In this document: one piece after another, positions 49,916 to 59,836 of the stretch
Layout: each line of letters starts with the position of its first letter
How positions within the stretch are numbered: position 1 is the first letter of the stretch
Assembly: GCF_022179765.1 (NCBI RefSeq)
Contig: NZ_BPRE01000005.1
Span: 124,001 to 188,000, forward strand
Source of the DNA: Methylorubrum suomiense
GTDB lineage: Bacteria; Pseudomonadota; Alphaproteobacteria; Rhizobiales; Beijerinckiaceae
DNA: 64,000 bases
Reading direction: 5' to 3'
Notes under the pieces: model-generated
Databases searched by the model: none
What the model saw: only the letters and a program-made list of their open reading frames with translations
What the model was told of the DNA's origin: nothing
Made by a program: the position numbers and the translations under genes

Positions 49916-50689
49916 TCACTTCTCGACGAAGGCCTTCTCGATCACGTAATGGGCCGCCTCGCCGTGATTGCCTTCCTCGTAGCCGAGGCCGGTCAGCATC
50001 TCGCGGGTGTCCTTGATCATCTCCGGCGAGCCGCACAGCATGAAGCGGTCGTTCTCGATCGACATCGGCGGCAGGCCGATATCCTCGAACAGCTTGCCCG
50101 AGGTCATCAGGTCGGTGATGCGGCCACGATTGCGGAACGGCTCGCGGGTGACCGTCGGGTAGTAGATCAGCTGATTCGAGATCATCTCGCCGAGGAACTC
50201 GTGGTTCGGCAGGGTCTCGGTGATGGTCTCGCCATAGGCCAGTTCCTGCACCTGACGGCAGCCATGGACCAGCACGACCTTCTCGAAGCGCTCGTAGGTC
50301 TCCGGGTCCTTGATGATCGACATGAACGGGGCCAGCCCCGTGCCGGTGCCGAGCAGATAGAGGTGCTTGCCGGGCAGGAGATTGTCGAGGACCAGCGTAC
50401 CGGTCGGCTTCTTGCCGACCATGATCGGGTCGCCGATCTTCAAATGCTGGAGCTTGCTGGTGAGCGGGCCGTTCGGCACCTTGATCGAGAAGAACTCCAG
50501 CTCCTCCTCGTAATTGGCCGAGGCCACCGAATAGGCCCGCAGGAGCGGGCGCCCCTCGACCTCGATGCCGATCATCGTGAATTCGCCGTTGCGAAAGCGG
50601 AACGAGGGATCGCGGGTGGTGCGGAAGGAAAAGAGGGTGTCGGTCCAATGGTGGACGGAGAGGACGCGCTCCTCGTAGTACTTGCTCAT
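49916..50689 (-). CDS. fpr: Ferredoxin--NADP(+) reductase
   Basis: A 257-residue FAD enzyme passing electrons between NADPH and ferredoxin or flavodoxin. FAD-binding RAYSVAS, NADP-binding LLGTGTGLAPFMSI, the strand FMLCGSPEMI and the C-terminal Val-Glu-Lys tail identify the bacterial (FPR) type. The ATG at 50689 gives MSKYYEERVL, as in homologues; the frame extends 23 residues further without support. Elsewhere it often acts in oxidative-stress response. Confidence 0.94.
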   Translation of the reverse strand: MSKYYEERVLSVHHWTDTLFSFRTTRDPSFRFRNGEFTMIGIEVEGRPLLRAYSVASANYEEELEFFSIKVPNGPLTSKLQHLKIGDPIMVGKKPTGTLVLDNLLPGKHLYLLGTGTGLAPFMSIIKDPETYERFEKVVLVHGCRQVQELAYGETITETLPNHEFLGEMISNQLIYYPTVTREPFRNRGRITDLMTSGKLFEDIGLPPMSIENDRFMLCGSPEMIKDTREMLTGLGYEEGNHGEAAHYVIEKAFVEK

Positions 50690-50856
50690 CGGCCGCGGGC
50701 TTCCCGAATCTTCAGCGTCGAACGCGGGGTCATCTCGCAGTTGCAGCATCCCCGTCAAGACGCAGGGATGCCACAGACACGGGATTATGCCTTTGTCTGG
50801 AACTGTTCTTGAAACGACGCCTGCCTGCCCTCGGCAGGGCGCATCGAATGCGGCCG

Positions 50857-51789
50857 TTACAGCGGCTTCAGCCCTGCCTCGATCTCGGCCCGGCGCGGCT
50901 CCAGGAAGGGGGGAAGGGCGAGGCGCTCGCCGAGCGTCTCCATCGGCTCGTCGGTGGCGAAGCCGGGGCCGTCGGTGGCGATCTCGAACAGGATGCCGTT
51001 GGGCTCGCGGAAGTAGAGGCTGCGGAAATAGTAGCGGTCCACCGGGCCGCTGGACGGGACCCGGCGCTGCCGGAGCCGATCGGCCCAGGCATCGTAATCC
51101 GCATCCGGCACCCGGAAGGCGACATGGTGGACGCAGCCGGCGCCCTGGCGGGCGGGCGCCGCGGTATCCTGCAGGAGATGGACCTCCGCCGCCGGGCCGC
51201 CCGGCCCGGTCTCGAACACCGTCACCTGCCCTTCGGGCAGTTCGAAGGTGCGGGACCGGCGAAAGCCCATAATCTCGGTCAGCACCGCCGCCGTGCGCTC
51301 GGGTTGGGCCACGGCGAGACGAATCGGGCCGAGTCCGCGGATCTGGTGGGCGGCCGGAACCGGGCTTGCCTCCCAGGGATGGGCCTCGCCCGCGCCGCCG
51401 TCGTCGATCAGGCTGAGGCGCTGCCCCTCACCATCCTCGAAATCGAGGGTGAGGCGCCCGTCGCGCATCACCGCCGGATGGTGATCTACCCCCTGGCGCC
51501 CGAAATGTTCGCGCCACCAATCGAGCGTCCCATCCCCCGAGACGCGAAAGGCGGTGCGCGCGACGCTGTTGGTGCCGCGACGCTCGGGCGGCGCCGGCCA
51601 GTCGAAGAAGGTGAGGTCGGAGCCCGGCGAGGCGCGCCCGTCGGCATAGAACAGGTGGTAGGCCGAGACGTCGTCCTGATTGACCGTCTTCTTGACGAGC
51701 CTCAGGCCCAACACCCGCGTGTAGAAGGCGAGGTTGTCGGCCGCCTGCGCCGTGACGGCGGTGACGTGGTGAAGTCCGGTGAGTTGCAT
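50857..51789 (-). CDS. VOC-family ring-cleaving dioxygenase-like protein
   Basis: A 310-residue two-domain vicinal-oxygen-chelate protein. Domain 1 starts [20 protein letters not shown] and domain 2 near residue 150; the metal ligands are His at LHHVT, a second His at [10 protein letters not shown] and a late Glu in [14 protein letters not shown]. The pattern matches ring-cleaving dioxygenases of the MhqO/LinE type. The substrate is likely a hydroquinone-type aromatic, inferred only. Confidence 0.86.
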   Translation of the reverse strand: MQLTGLHHVTAVTAQAADNLAFYTRVLGLRLVKKTVNQDDVSAYHLFYADGRASPGSDLTFFDWPAPPERRGTNSVARTAFRVSGDGTLDWWREHFGRQGVDHHPAVMRDGRLTLDFEDGEGQRLSLIDDGGAGEAHPWEASPVPAAHQIRGLGPIRLAVAQPERTAAVLTEIMGFRRSRTFELPEGQVTVFETGPGGPAAEVHLLQDTAAPARQGAGCVHHVAFRVPDADYDAWADRLRQRRVPSSGPVDRYYFRSLYFREPNGILFEIATDGPGFATDEPMETLGERLALPPFLEPRRAEIEAGLKPL

Positions 51790-51933
51790 CGCGTGCCTCG
51801 CGGGGAAAGCCGGTAGGCTTGCAGATAGGCAATCGAGCCGGGAGCCCAAGGCATCACCCGTCCTGAACGTGAAACGAAAAGGCTGGCACCGCGTCCCCGC
51901 GTGCCGGCCCTAGACGTCCAAAAGCGTGCCGCC

Positions 51934-53217
51934 TTACATCCCCGTCGGCCGCCCGGCGGCCACCACCAGCATCTTGCCGTCGCCGAGGGTGCGGGCGCCG
52001 GCGCGGCGAATATCCGCCTGGGTCACGCTCGCCACGAGGTCGTTGCGGCGGGCGATATAGTCCATGCCGAGCCCCTCGAAGGCGATCTGCACGAGCTGGC
52101 CGGCGATCTTGGTCGAGGTGTCGAAGCCCAGGGCGTAGGACCCGGTGAGGTAATCCTTGGCCTTCTGCAGTTCCTCGTCGGAGGGACCGTCGGTGATGAG
52201 ACGGGAAATCTCGTCGCCGATCACGTCGAGGGCCTCGGTCACCCGCTCGTTCTTGGTCGCGGTGTAGCCCCAGGTCATCGCGACCGCCCGGTGCGAGGTC
52301 AGCGAGGTGCCGACCGTGTAGGCGAGCCCGCGCTTCTCGCGCACTTCCTGGAACAGGCGCGAGGTGAAGGCGCCGCCACCCAGGATGTGATTCAGCACGT
52401 AGGCCGGGATGAAGTCCGGATCGCGCCACGCGATGCCCGGCAGGCCGAAGCGGATCACCGATTGCGGCACGTCGAGATCGACGACGATGCGCCGGTCGAG
52501 TGCGTGGATGCGGGTCGGCGGCACCGGCTTGAGCGGCCCGGCCTCCGGCAATCCGCCGAAGGCGCGCGCGACCATGGCCGCGATGCCGTCCGCGTCGAAG
52601 GCACCGACGGCGGCGACCTTCAGCCCGCCGCGGCCGATCAGGGCCCGGTGCATCGCCACGAGGTCGTCGCGGGTGATGGCCGAGACGCTCTCGATCGTTC
52701 CCGAGGACGGGCGGCTGTAGGGATGGCCCGGAAAGGCTTCGCGGAAGTACCGGCGGGAGGCCATCACCCCGGGGTCGTTCTGCTGATAGCGCAGGCTCGC
52801 GATCATCTGCGCCCGCACCCGCTCGATGGCCGGGGCATCGAAACGCGGCTCGGCGAGGGCCATCGCCAGGAGGCGGATCGCCTCGTCGGCATGGGTCAGC
52901 AGGGTCTTGAGCGAGCCGCCGATCGAGTCGGGACCGGTGTGGAAGCTCAACTCGATCGCCCGGGCCGCGAGCGCTTCCTGGAAGGCGTCGGAATCGAGGT
53001 CGCCCGCGCCCTCGTCGAGCAGGCGCCCGAGCATCTGCGCGGTGCCGGACTTGCCCTCCGGATCCTGCGCCGCCCCGCCTTCGAAGGTGAAGGACAGGGC
53101 GATCATCGGCACCACGGGCGAGGCGACGTGCCATGCCTCGATGCCGGGGGCGGCCGCCACCGGCAGCGCCTGGGTCGGCGAGGTCGCGGCGCGGGTGCCA
53201 GTCTCGGCGAGGTTCAT
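51934..53217 (-). CDS. pqqG: PqqG-like non-catalytic M16 peptidase subunit
   Basis: A 427-residue M16-family protein that lacks the HxxEH zinc motif in its N-domain (GTAQMLGRLLDEGAG takes its place) but keeps the C-domain substrate site, GGGAFTSRLFQEVREKRGLA. In M. extorquens such a protein, PqqG, pairs with catalytic PqqF to cut the PQQ precursor peptide PqqA. It lies 69 bp after pqqF in the same direction. An M16 pair of another specificity remains possible. Confidence 0.82.
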   Translation of the reverse strand: MNLAETGTRAATSPTQALPVAAAPGIEAWHVASPVVPMIALSFTFEGGAAQDPEGKSGTAQMLGRLLDEGAGDLDSDAFQEALAARAIELSFHTGPDSIGGSLKTLLTHADEAIRLLAMALAEPRFDAPAIERVRAQMIASLRYQQNDPGVMASRRYFREAFPGHPYSRPSSGTIESVSAITRDDLVAMHRALIGRGGLKVAAVGAFDADGIAAMVARAFGGLPEAGPLKPVPPTRIHALDRRIVVDLDVPQSVIRFGLPGIAWRDPDFIPAYVLNHILGGGAFTSRLFQEVREKRGLAYTVGTSLTSHRAVAMTWGYTATKNERVTEALDVIGDEISRLITDGPSDEELQKAKDYLTGSYALGFDTSTKIAGQLVQIAFEGLGMDYIARRNDLVASVTQADIRRAGARTLGDGKMLVVAAGRPTGM

Positions 53218-53286
53218 CGGTACGTCCTTGATTCAATATCGAGGGGCGCCACGCTCAGGGCGCCGAGAAAGGGGCGGAGGGCTGCG

Positions 53287-54669
53287 TCAGGCCAGGGTGA
53301 CCTCGGGGTCGCGGGCCTTGGTGAGGTAGCCGGTCACCGAGCGGGCGGGCACGAGGTAACGGGCGGCCACCGCCACGAGGCGGTCGCGGGTCACCGCCTC
53401 GATGTCGGTCGGCCAGCGGCGCACCTCCTCGACGGTCTCGCCGATGGCGAGGGCCGAGCCGTAGATGCGGGCGAGCGAGGATTGCGAATCCGACGAATAG
53501 ACCGTCTCGGCCACGAGCCGGATCTTGGCCCGCTCGATCGCCTCCGGGTCGAGGGCCTCGGCCGCGCGGCGCAGCACGCGGTCGACATGCTCCTCCAAGG
53601 CCTCGAGGCTCACGCCCTCGGCGGGCACCGCGTAGACCGCGAAGCGCGTGTCGTCCATCGCCGAGCCCATGTACCAAGCGCCCGCATTCACCGCGACGCC
53701 GAGTTCGAGCACCAGCTGGCGGTAGAGGAACGAGGTCGCGCCGCCGCCGATCACCTCGGCGAGCAGCTCGAGGGCGTGGCCCTCGCCGTCGCGGGCGGTC
53801 ATGCAGGAGGGGGTGAGGTAGAGCCGCTGCAGGGTCGGCTGCTCGACCTTCGGGTCGGCGACGGCGAGGCGCCGCATCGCCCGCGGCTCCGGCTCGCGCG
53901 GACGGTGGCGGATCGGGCGCGCGCCCTGCGGCGTCACCCTGCCGTAGGTGTCCTCGGCGAGGCGCCGGACCTCGTCGGGCGTCACGTCGCCCGCGACGAC
54001 GAGGATCGCGTTCTCGGGGGTGTAGAAGCGGCGATAGTAATCGATCGCGTGGGTGCGGTTCAGTTCCTCGATCTCGTGCATCCAGCCGATGATCGGGATG
54101 CCGTAGGGATGGTGCACGAACAGCGAGGCCGCCATGGCCTCGGAGAGCTGGGCGGACGGATCGGTCTCGACCCGCATGCGGCGCTCCTCCAGCACCACGT
54201 CGCGCTCGGGCGCCACCACGGCATCGTCGAGGACGAGGCCGCTCATCCGGTCGGCCTCGAATTCCATCATGGTCGCGAGATGATCGCGGGCGACGCGCTG
54301 GAAATAGGCGGTGTAGTCGTAGCTGGTGAAGGCGTTCTCCTGGCCGCCGAGACCCGAAACCGCCTTCGAGAAGGCGCCGGCCGGGTGCCGCTCCGTCCCC
54401 TTGAACATCAGGTGCTCGAGGAAGTGGGCAATGCCCGACTGGCCGATCGGATCATCGGCCGAGCCGTTGCGGTACCAGATCATGTGGGTCGCCACCGGGG
54501 CGCGGTGATCGGGCACCACCACGACGTCGAGGCCGTTGTCGAGGGCGAAGGCCGAGACCTCCGGTCCGCCCGCCTCGGATCGCCCGAACGGGGCGGCCTC
54601 CACCCGACCGGCATGCGCGAAGCCGCGCTGCGGTCCCAGAGGGGTGATGGCCTTCCGGTAGAGATGCAT
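53287..54669 (-). CDS. pqqF: PqqF-like catalytic M16 metallopeptidase subunit
   Basis: A 460-residue zinc peptidase with inverted motif HFLEH at residues 82-86 and the distal ligand Glu in VVLEERR near 161-162. A typical M16 C-domain follows with the GGGATSFLYRQL strand. M16 pairs split into catalytic and non-catalytic subunits form a clam-shell dimer. The gene order catalytic then non-catalytic, downstream of ileS and lspA, agrees with the M. extorquens pqqFG locus as I recall it. The ATG at 54669 gives MHLYRKAITP; the frame extends further without conserved sequence. pqqA-E are not in the window. Confidence 0.84.
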   Translation of the reverse strand: MHLYRKAITPLGPQRGFAHAGRVEAAPFGRSEAGGPEVSAFALDNGLDVVVVPDHRAPVATHMIWYRNGSADDPIGQSGIAHFLEHLMFKGTERHPAGAFSKAVSGLGGQENAFTSYDYTAYFQRVARDHLATMMEFEADRMSGLVLDDAVVAPERDVVLEERRMRVETDPSAQLSEAMAASLFVHHPYGIPIIGWMHEIEELNRTHAIDYYRRFYTPENAILVVAGDVTPDEVRRLAEDTYGRVTPQGARPIRHRPREPEPRAMRRLAVADPKVEQPTLQRLYLTPSCMTARDGEGHALELLAEVIGGGATSFLYRQLVLELGVAVNAGAWYMGSAMDDTRFAVYAVPAEGVSLEALEEHVDRVLRRAAEALDPEAIERAKIRLVAETVYSSDSQSSLARIYGSALAIGETVEEVRRWPTDIEAVTRDRLVAVAARYLVPARSVTGYLTKARDPEVTLA

Positions 54670-54909
54670 TGTCTGTTCCTGTGCGAGGGCACTTCCGCCC
54701 GTCCGCGCTTTCCGTCCCGAATGCCCGGCATTCTCCCGAGAATTGATGCCGGGCGCAAATACCGTACCGCGCGTCGTGTCCGCGCGGCCACTTCCCATCG
54801 TTCCGTCGGTGAATCGCCGCCGCACCAGGGCGGGATTCGGTGCCGAAACGGGACGCTCGCCGACAAAGGGGCATGGGCCCCAGCGGCGGCTTCCGTCTCG
54901 TCCCGTGCC

Positions 54910-55611
54910 TCAGTAACGGCCCGGGCTTCTCAGATAGGCACGCGGATCGGCTTCTTCACGATCGCTGATCGGGCCACCCACCGGCGTGCCCTGCGGCTTG
55001 GCGACCTTGACGGGGGCCTTCCGGTAGCCGTTGGGCGGGTCGGTCAAGGTGTCGCGGTCGGGCTCGGCCACGGACGGCTCGGTCTTCTCGGCCTTGCCGC
55101 TGAAGATCTCGAACGGATTGAGCCAGGTCGAGTCGCGGGTGTCGCCCTGTCCGGGCGTTCCCGCCGGGCCGGTCAGCCCGCCCGCGCCGGCCTTCCGGCC
55201 GGCCTCCATCTCGTAGATCGAGAGCGTCTCGTTGTTGTCGTTCATGCGGCCCTGGGCGCCGCGGACGATCGGCTTCTTCGCCTCGATGGCGGCGCGCTCC
55301 CGCTGGATCACCTCGGGATCCTTCGGCCAGGCCGGATCGGCCTGACGGGCACGGGGCACCGGCAACCCGGCGGTGAGATCCTGCTGGCCGCCGAGCTTGG
55401 GCGGCATGGCGAGGGGTGCGCGCTCACGGTAGGTGATGGCGGGGCGCTCGGGCTCAATCAGGCCCATGCCGCTCAGCGCGTCGCGCATCAGCTCGCCCTC
55501 GGCCCAGGCCGGTGCGGCGGTCGCGAGACAGACGGACAGACCCGCACTGGCCAGAAGATACCGGACGGCCGGAGACGCCCAGGCCACAGACACACCGCGC
55601 CGACCGCTCAT
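54910..55611 (-). CDS. Hypothetical exported protein
   Basis: A 233-residue protein with a probable signal peptide (YLLASAGLSVCLATAAPAWA, cleavage after AWA). A Pro-rich, mostly polar body includes RARQADPAWPKDPEVIQRER. A region near 115-135 (MNDNNETLSIYEMEAGRK) is the most structured-looking part. The Cys in the leader does not form a clear lipobox. No family is assigned. It stands between lspA and pqqF, and seems to belong to the same transcription direction. Confidence 0.72.
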   Translation of the reverse strand: MSGRRGVSVAWASPAVRYLLASAGLSVCLATAAPAWAEGELMRDALSGMGLIEPERPAITYRERAPLAMPPKLGGQQDLTAGLPVPRARQADPAWPKDPEVIQRERAAIEAKKPIVRGAQGRMNDNNETLSIYEMEAGRKAGAGGLTGPAGTPGQGDTRDSTWLNPFEIFSGKAEKTEPSVAEPDRDTLTDPPNGYRKAPVKVAKPQGTPVGGPISDREEADPRAYLRSPGRY

Positions 55612-55800
55612 CTCGCCCTCTCCCGCCTTCGGGCCGGCTCTCTGGCGGAGCCGGTCGGCCGGACCGTGTTCCGGACGTTGTGCCCCGATCCCCAGGGACG
55701 GGGTGGGCCGGGTTTCGGGCGATCATATGGCAGGGGAGCGCTTTGCCGCACCCGCCCGCCGATCACGGGTTGAAAACCGTCCGGCCGCGCGACCGACCCG

Positions 55801-56280
55801 TCAGGAATGGCGGCGCGAGGCCGGGAGTAGGCTGTCGAGGATCAGACCGACGACGCCGGCCACGATGGCGGCATCCGCCACGTTGAACACGTACCAGGAC
55901 CACGTGCCCGCATGCAGGTGGACGAAGTCGAACACGGCCCCGTAGGCCGCCCGGTCAATGGCGTTGCCGAGCGCGCCGCCGACGATGAGCCCGAGGGCGA
56001 CGGCCAGGAGCCGCGTGGCCGCACGGCTCATCCAGACCGACAGGCCGACCGAGGCCACGAGCGAGAGCGCGACGAGGAGCCAGCGCCCGAGCCCGCCCTC
56101 CTGCTGGAACAGACCGTAGGAGATGCCCCGGTTCCACACGACGACGAGATCGGCGAAGGGGGCGACCCGCCACGGCCCGGTCATCACGAGATCGGTGCCG
56201 AAATACAGCCCGAGCTTCGTGGCTTGGTCGAGCAGCAGCGTGACGAGGGCGGCGAGCAGCCCGGCGCGGAACGGGCTCAC
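55801..56280 (-). CDS. lspA: Lipoprotein signal peptidase
   Basis: A 159-residue inner-membrane aspartyl peptidase that removes prolipoprotein signal peptides. It has four hydrophobic segments and both conserved blocks: [20 protein letters not shown] with the first catalytic Asp, and [11 protein letters not shown] with the second. The GTG start at 56280 overlaps the ileS stop by GTGA, the arrangement seen in many bacteria. Confidence 0.94.
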   Translation of the reverse strand: MSPFRAGLLAALVTLLLDQATKLGLYFGTDLVMTGPWRVAPFADLVVVWNRGISYGLFQQEGGLGRWLLVALSLVASVGLSVWMSRAATRLLAVALGLIVGGALGNAIDRAAYGAVFDFVHLHAGTWSWYVFNVADAAIVAGVVGLILDSLLPASRRHS

Positions 56281-59273
56281 GCCGCGCCCGCCTCCGGGTG
56301 CACCGCATTCGCGTGCGCCGCATCCCACTCGCGCAGGGCCTGGGCGTCGCGGGGCGTCACGTCGGGATAGTCCGGATCGGCGCCGACCGACTCGGTGACG
56401 CGCCAGGACCGGGCGCATTTGCGCCCTTCCGCCCGCTCCGGCACCACCGCGACGCCCTTCACGTCGTCGAGGCGGAAGGCCTCGGCCGGCCCCTCGCCCG
56501 CACGGACCGTGATGGCGGAGGTGATGCAGACCTCCGCGAAATCGACGCCGTCGAGCGCCCCGAGCAGGTCGGGATCGGACACGTAGACGACGGGCGCCGC
56601 CTCCAAGCTCGCGCCGATGCGCTTGGCCGCCCGCTCGATCTCGAGCGCGCCGGTCACGACCCGGCGCACGCGCCGGATCTTCTGCCAGCGCGCGGCGAGC
56701 GCGTCGTCGCGCCACGCGGCATCCGTCTGCGGCAGGGTCTGGAGATGGACCGAGCCGTCCTCCGAGGGCGAGCGGTCGAGCCAAGCCTCCTCCGCGGTGA
56801 AGGCGAGAACCGGCGCGAGCCAGACCGTGACGCGCGCGAAGGCCGCATCGATGACCTGCAGCGACGCCCGCCGGGTCACCGACGAGATCGGGTCGCAGTA
56901 GAGCGCATCCTTGCGCACGTCGAAGTAGAAGGCCGAGAGGTCGCCGGTCATGAAGCCGTTGAGCAGGGCCACGATCCGCTTGGTGTCGTAGGTCGCGTAG
57001 CCCTCGCGGATCTCTCCGTCGAGCTGGGCCAGGCGGTGCAGGATCAGGCGCTCCAGTTCCGGCATCTCGGCGAACGGGACGTCGTCGCCCGGCACCCGGT
57101 GGGCGAGGGAACCGAGCATCCAGCGCAGGGAATTGCGCAGCTTGCGGTAGGTCTCGGCGAAGGTTTTGACGATCTCCGGGCCGATCCGCAGATCGTCCGA
57201 GTAATCGGAGGCCGCGACCCACAGGCGCAGGATGTCGGCGCCGGATTCCTTGATGACGGTCTGGGGCGCGACGACGTTGCCCTTCGACTTCGACATCTTC
57301 TCGCCCTTGGGGTCGAGGACGAAGCCGTGGGTCAGCACCACGTCGTAGGGCGCGTGGCCCTTGGTGCCGCAGGATTCGAGCAGCGAGGATTGGAACCAGC
57401 CGCGATGCTGGTCGGAGCCCTCCAGATACATCACCCGGTCGGGCCCGCCATCGACGGCGCGGCGAATGCCGGCAAGGCCCGGAAAGGCCTGCGCGTCGTC
57501 GAGGACGAAGGCGTGGGTCGAGCCGGAATCGAACCAGACGTCGAGGACGTCCGTTACCTTCTGGTAGGCGGCCGGATCGTGTTCGGGGGCGAGGAAGCGG
57601 GCGGTTGCGTCCTCGGCGAACCACGCATCGGCCCCCTCGGCGGCGAAGGCCTCGGCGATCCGGGCGTTGACCGCCGCGTCGCGCAGCACCTCGCCGCTGT
57701 CCTTATGGACGAACACCGTGATCGGCACGCCCCAGGCGCGCTGGCGCGAGACCACCCAATCGGGCCGGCCGGAGACCATCCCGTTGATGCGGTTCTTGCC
57801 CTGGGGCGGGACCCATTGCGTGTCCTCGATCGCCTGGAGGGCGACCTCCCGCAGGGTGCGATTGCCGAGCGCGTCCACCGGCCGATCCATGGCGATGAAC
57901 CATTGCGGCGTGTTGCGGAAGATGACCGGCTTCTTCGAGCGCCAGGAATGCGGGTATTGGTGGCGCAGCACGCCGCGGGCCACGAGGGCGCCCGCCTCGG
58001 TCAGGGCGGCGATGACCGCCTTGTTGGCATCGCCCTTGTCGCCCTTGTCGTTGAAGACGCGCCGGCCCGTGAAGCCCGGCGCCTCCTTGGTGAGGGCGCC
58101 GTCGGCATCGACGGTGTAGGGAATGCGGGTCTCGATGCCGGCCTCGGTGAGGCGACGGCCATTGGCCATCCAGACCTCGAAATCCTCGCGGCCATGGCTC
58201 GGCGCCGTGTGGACGAAGCCGGTTCCGGCCTCGTCGGTGACGTGCTCGCCGTCGAGCATCGGCACAGCGAAGCCGTAGCCCGGATCGAAGGACGCGAGGG
58301 GGTGCGACAGGGTCAGGCCGGCCAGGCGTTCGGTCGGCGCGTCCGCGACCCGTTCGAAGGCCTCGACGCGGGCGGCCCTGAACACGCCCTCGGCCAGCGC
58401 ATCGGCGAGCAGGTAGGTGTCGCCGATGCGGGCCCAATTGTCCTCGGCCGCCGTGGTCACCCGGTAGAGGCCGTAGGCGACCTTCTTGGAATAGGCGACG
58501 GCGCGGTTGCCGGGGATCGTCCAGGGCGTGGTCGTCCAGATGACGACGCGGGCGCCGGACCATTCCGCCGGAGCCCCGGCGCGGATCGGGAAGGCGACGA
58601 AGATCGTGTCGCTGACATGCTCCTCGTACTCGACCTCGGCTTCCGCCAGAGCGGTCTTCTCGACCACGGACCACATCACCGGCTTCGAGCCGCGATAGAG
58701 CTGGCCGCTCGCCGCAAATTTCATGAGTTCGGCGGCGATGCGCGCCTCGGCCGGATAGGCCATGGTCGAGTAGGGTCGATCCCAGTCGCCGGTGACGCCC
58801 AGGCGCTTGAACTCGTCCCGCTGGACGTTCAGCCATTCCGCCGCGAAGGCCCGGCATTGCTGGCGGAACTCCAGCACCGGCACCTCGTCCTTGTTCTTGC
58901 CCTTGGCGCGGTACTGCTCCTCGATCTTCCACTCGATCGGCAGGCCGTGACAATCCCAGCCGGGCACGTAATCGGCGTCGTGGCCGAGCGCCCCCTGCGA
59001 GCGGACGATCACGTCCTTGAGGATCTTGTTGAGCGCGTGCCCGATATGGATGTTGCCGTTGGCGTAGGGCGGGCCGTCATGGAGCACGAAGCGCGGGCGG
59101 CCCTTCGCGGCCTCCCGGATCCTCTCGTACAGGCCGATCCTCGCCCAGCGCTCCAAGAGGAGCGGCTCGCGGGCTGGCAGGCCGGCGCGCATGGGGAACT
59201 CGGTCTTCGGCAGGAAGAGGGTCTTGGAATAGTCGCGGGCGGCCGCGGCGGCGGCATCGGGCTGGTCGCTCAT
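56277..59273 (-). CDS. ileS: Isoleucyl-tRNA synthetase
   Basis: A 998-residue class I enzyme. It contains the HIGH-type motif [15 protein letters not shown], the editing CP1 domain with [12 protein letters not shown], the KMSKS motif ([10 protein letters not shown]) and an anticodon-binding domain. The C-terminal region contains CARSWRVT, consistent with the bacterial type lacking a full zinc finger. The ATG at 59273 gives [16 protein letters not shown]; a 21-residue longer frame is unlikely. It is followed by lspA with overlapping codons. Confidence 0.97.
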   Translation of the reverse strand: MSDQPDAAAAAARDYSKTLFLPKTEFPMRAGLPAREPLLLERWARIGLYERIREAAKGRPRFVLHDGPPYANGNIHIGHALNKILKDVIVRSQGALGHDADYVPGWDCHGLPIEWKIEEQYRAKGKNKDEVPVLEFRQQCRAFAAEWLNVQRDEFKRLGVTGDWDRPYSTMAYPAEARIAAELMKFAASGQLYRGSKPVMWSVVEKTALAEAEVEYEEHVSDTIFVAFPIRAGAPAEWSGARVVIWTTTPWTIPGNRAVAYSKKVAYGLYRVTTAAEDNWARIGDTYLLADALAEGVFRAARVEAFERVADAPTERLAGLTLSHPLASFDPGYGFAVPMLDGEHVTDEAGTGFVHTAPSHGREDFEVWMANGRRLTEAGIETRIPYTVDADGALTKEAPGFTGRRVFNDKGDKGDANKAVIAALTEAGALVARGVLRHQYPHSWRSKKPVIFRNTPQWFIAMDRPVDALGNRTLREVALQAIEDTQWVPPQGKNRINGMVSGRPDWVVSRQRAWGVPITVFVHKDSGEVLRDAAVNARIAEAFAAEGADAWFAEDATARFLAPEHDPAAYQKVTDVLDVWFDSGSTHAFVLDDAQAFPGLAGIRRAVDGGPDRVMYLEGSDQHRGWFQSSLLESCGTKGHAPYDVVLTHGFVLDPKGEKMSKSKGNVVAPQTVIKESGADILRLWVAASDYSDDLRIGPEIVKTFAETYRKLRNSLRWMLGSLAHRVPGDDVPFAEMPELERLILHRLAQLDGEIREGYATYDTKRIVALLNGFMTGDLSAFYFDVRKDALYCDPISSVTRRASLQVIDAAFARVTVWLAPVLAFTAEEAWLDRSPSEDGSVHLQTLPQTDAAWRDDALAARWQKIRRVRRVVTGALEIERAAKRIGASLEAAPVVYVSDPDLLGALDGVDFAEVCITSAITVRAGEGPAEAFRLDDVKGVAVVPERAEGRKCARSWRVTESVGADPDYPDVTPRDAQALREWDAAHANAVHPEAGAA

Positions 59274-59836
59274 GGCGGATTCGGCGTCTTCTTCAGGCTC
59301 GACGGGCGAGATGGGGCGGGGCGGGCACAGGATCACCCGGCATCCGGCGGCCGCCAGGAGGCGGTGCCTACGCGGAGGCCGGGCCGGTAATTCGCGACGC
59401 CGAGGGGATCAAGCCGAACATGGAAGCGCTTCTAGAATGCGCTCCGGCAAAGGGAAAGCCTCCCGATCAGGGCTTCACTCGGTTGGCACCCCCCAACCGC
59501 GCGCCGTCGTCGATCCGAGTCCGGCGATCCGTGTCCTGTGATCCTTGCGCGAGCGCCGCATTGGCTTCATAGGCCCGCCCCGGTCTCGACCGCTCCTCGG
59601 TTGGACCGGGCACGCTTTCCGCGCGCCGCGCGCCGGTCCGGCGCCGGCTCGAACGCTTCCCCTTGATTGCGCTGGCGTTTCGAGGCGAAAGGCCGTGATC
59701 GGGGTTCTCGGCGGCGCTGGCGGGTTACAAAGCCGTGGCCGACTACCGCGATGCGATTGAGGGGCGGGATTAAACGGACTAGCGTCGCGTCAAGCCGCCC
59801 GGTCGAGGCCGCGCGACACGGTATCGGTGAGGAAAC
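59274..59836. other. Divergent gap between ileS and dctA
   Basis: About 560 bases without a supported gene. It should carry the ileS promoter on one side and the dctA control region on the other. GTGAGGAAAC just before 59837 is the dctA ribosome site. A short palindrome, TTCTAGAA at 59430-59437, was noted but does not match a known alphaproteobacterial regulator well. I see no T-box or other riboswitch. Confidence 0.45.

Noticed and set aside
51901..55773. 1290-codon plus-strand ORF across pqqG, pqqF and the exported gene
   Set aside because: It covers several minus-strand genes with clear motifs, and its own product has no recognisable features.
56298..59390. 1030-codon plus-strand ORF opposite ileS
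   Set aside because: Antisense shadow of ileS; the minus strand carries HIGH and KMSKS motifs.
59430..59437. TTCTAGAA palindrome as an Irr-type iron control element
   Set aside because: The surrounding bases do not match the longer ICE consensus, and the neighbours are ileS and dctA, not iron genes.
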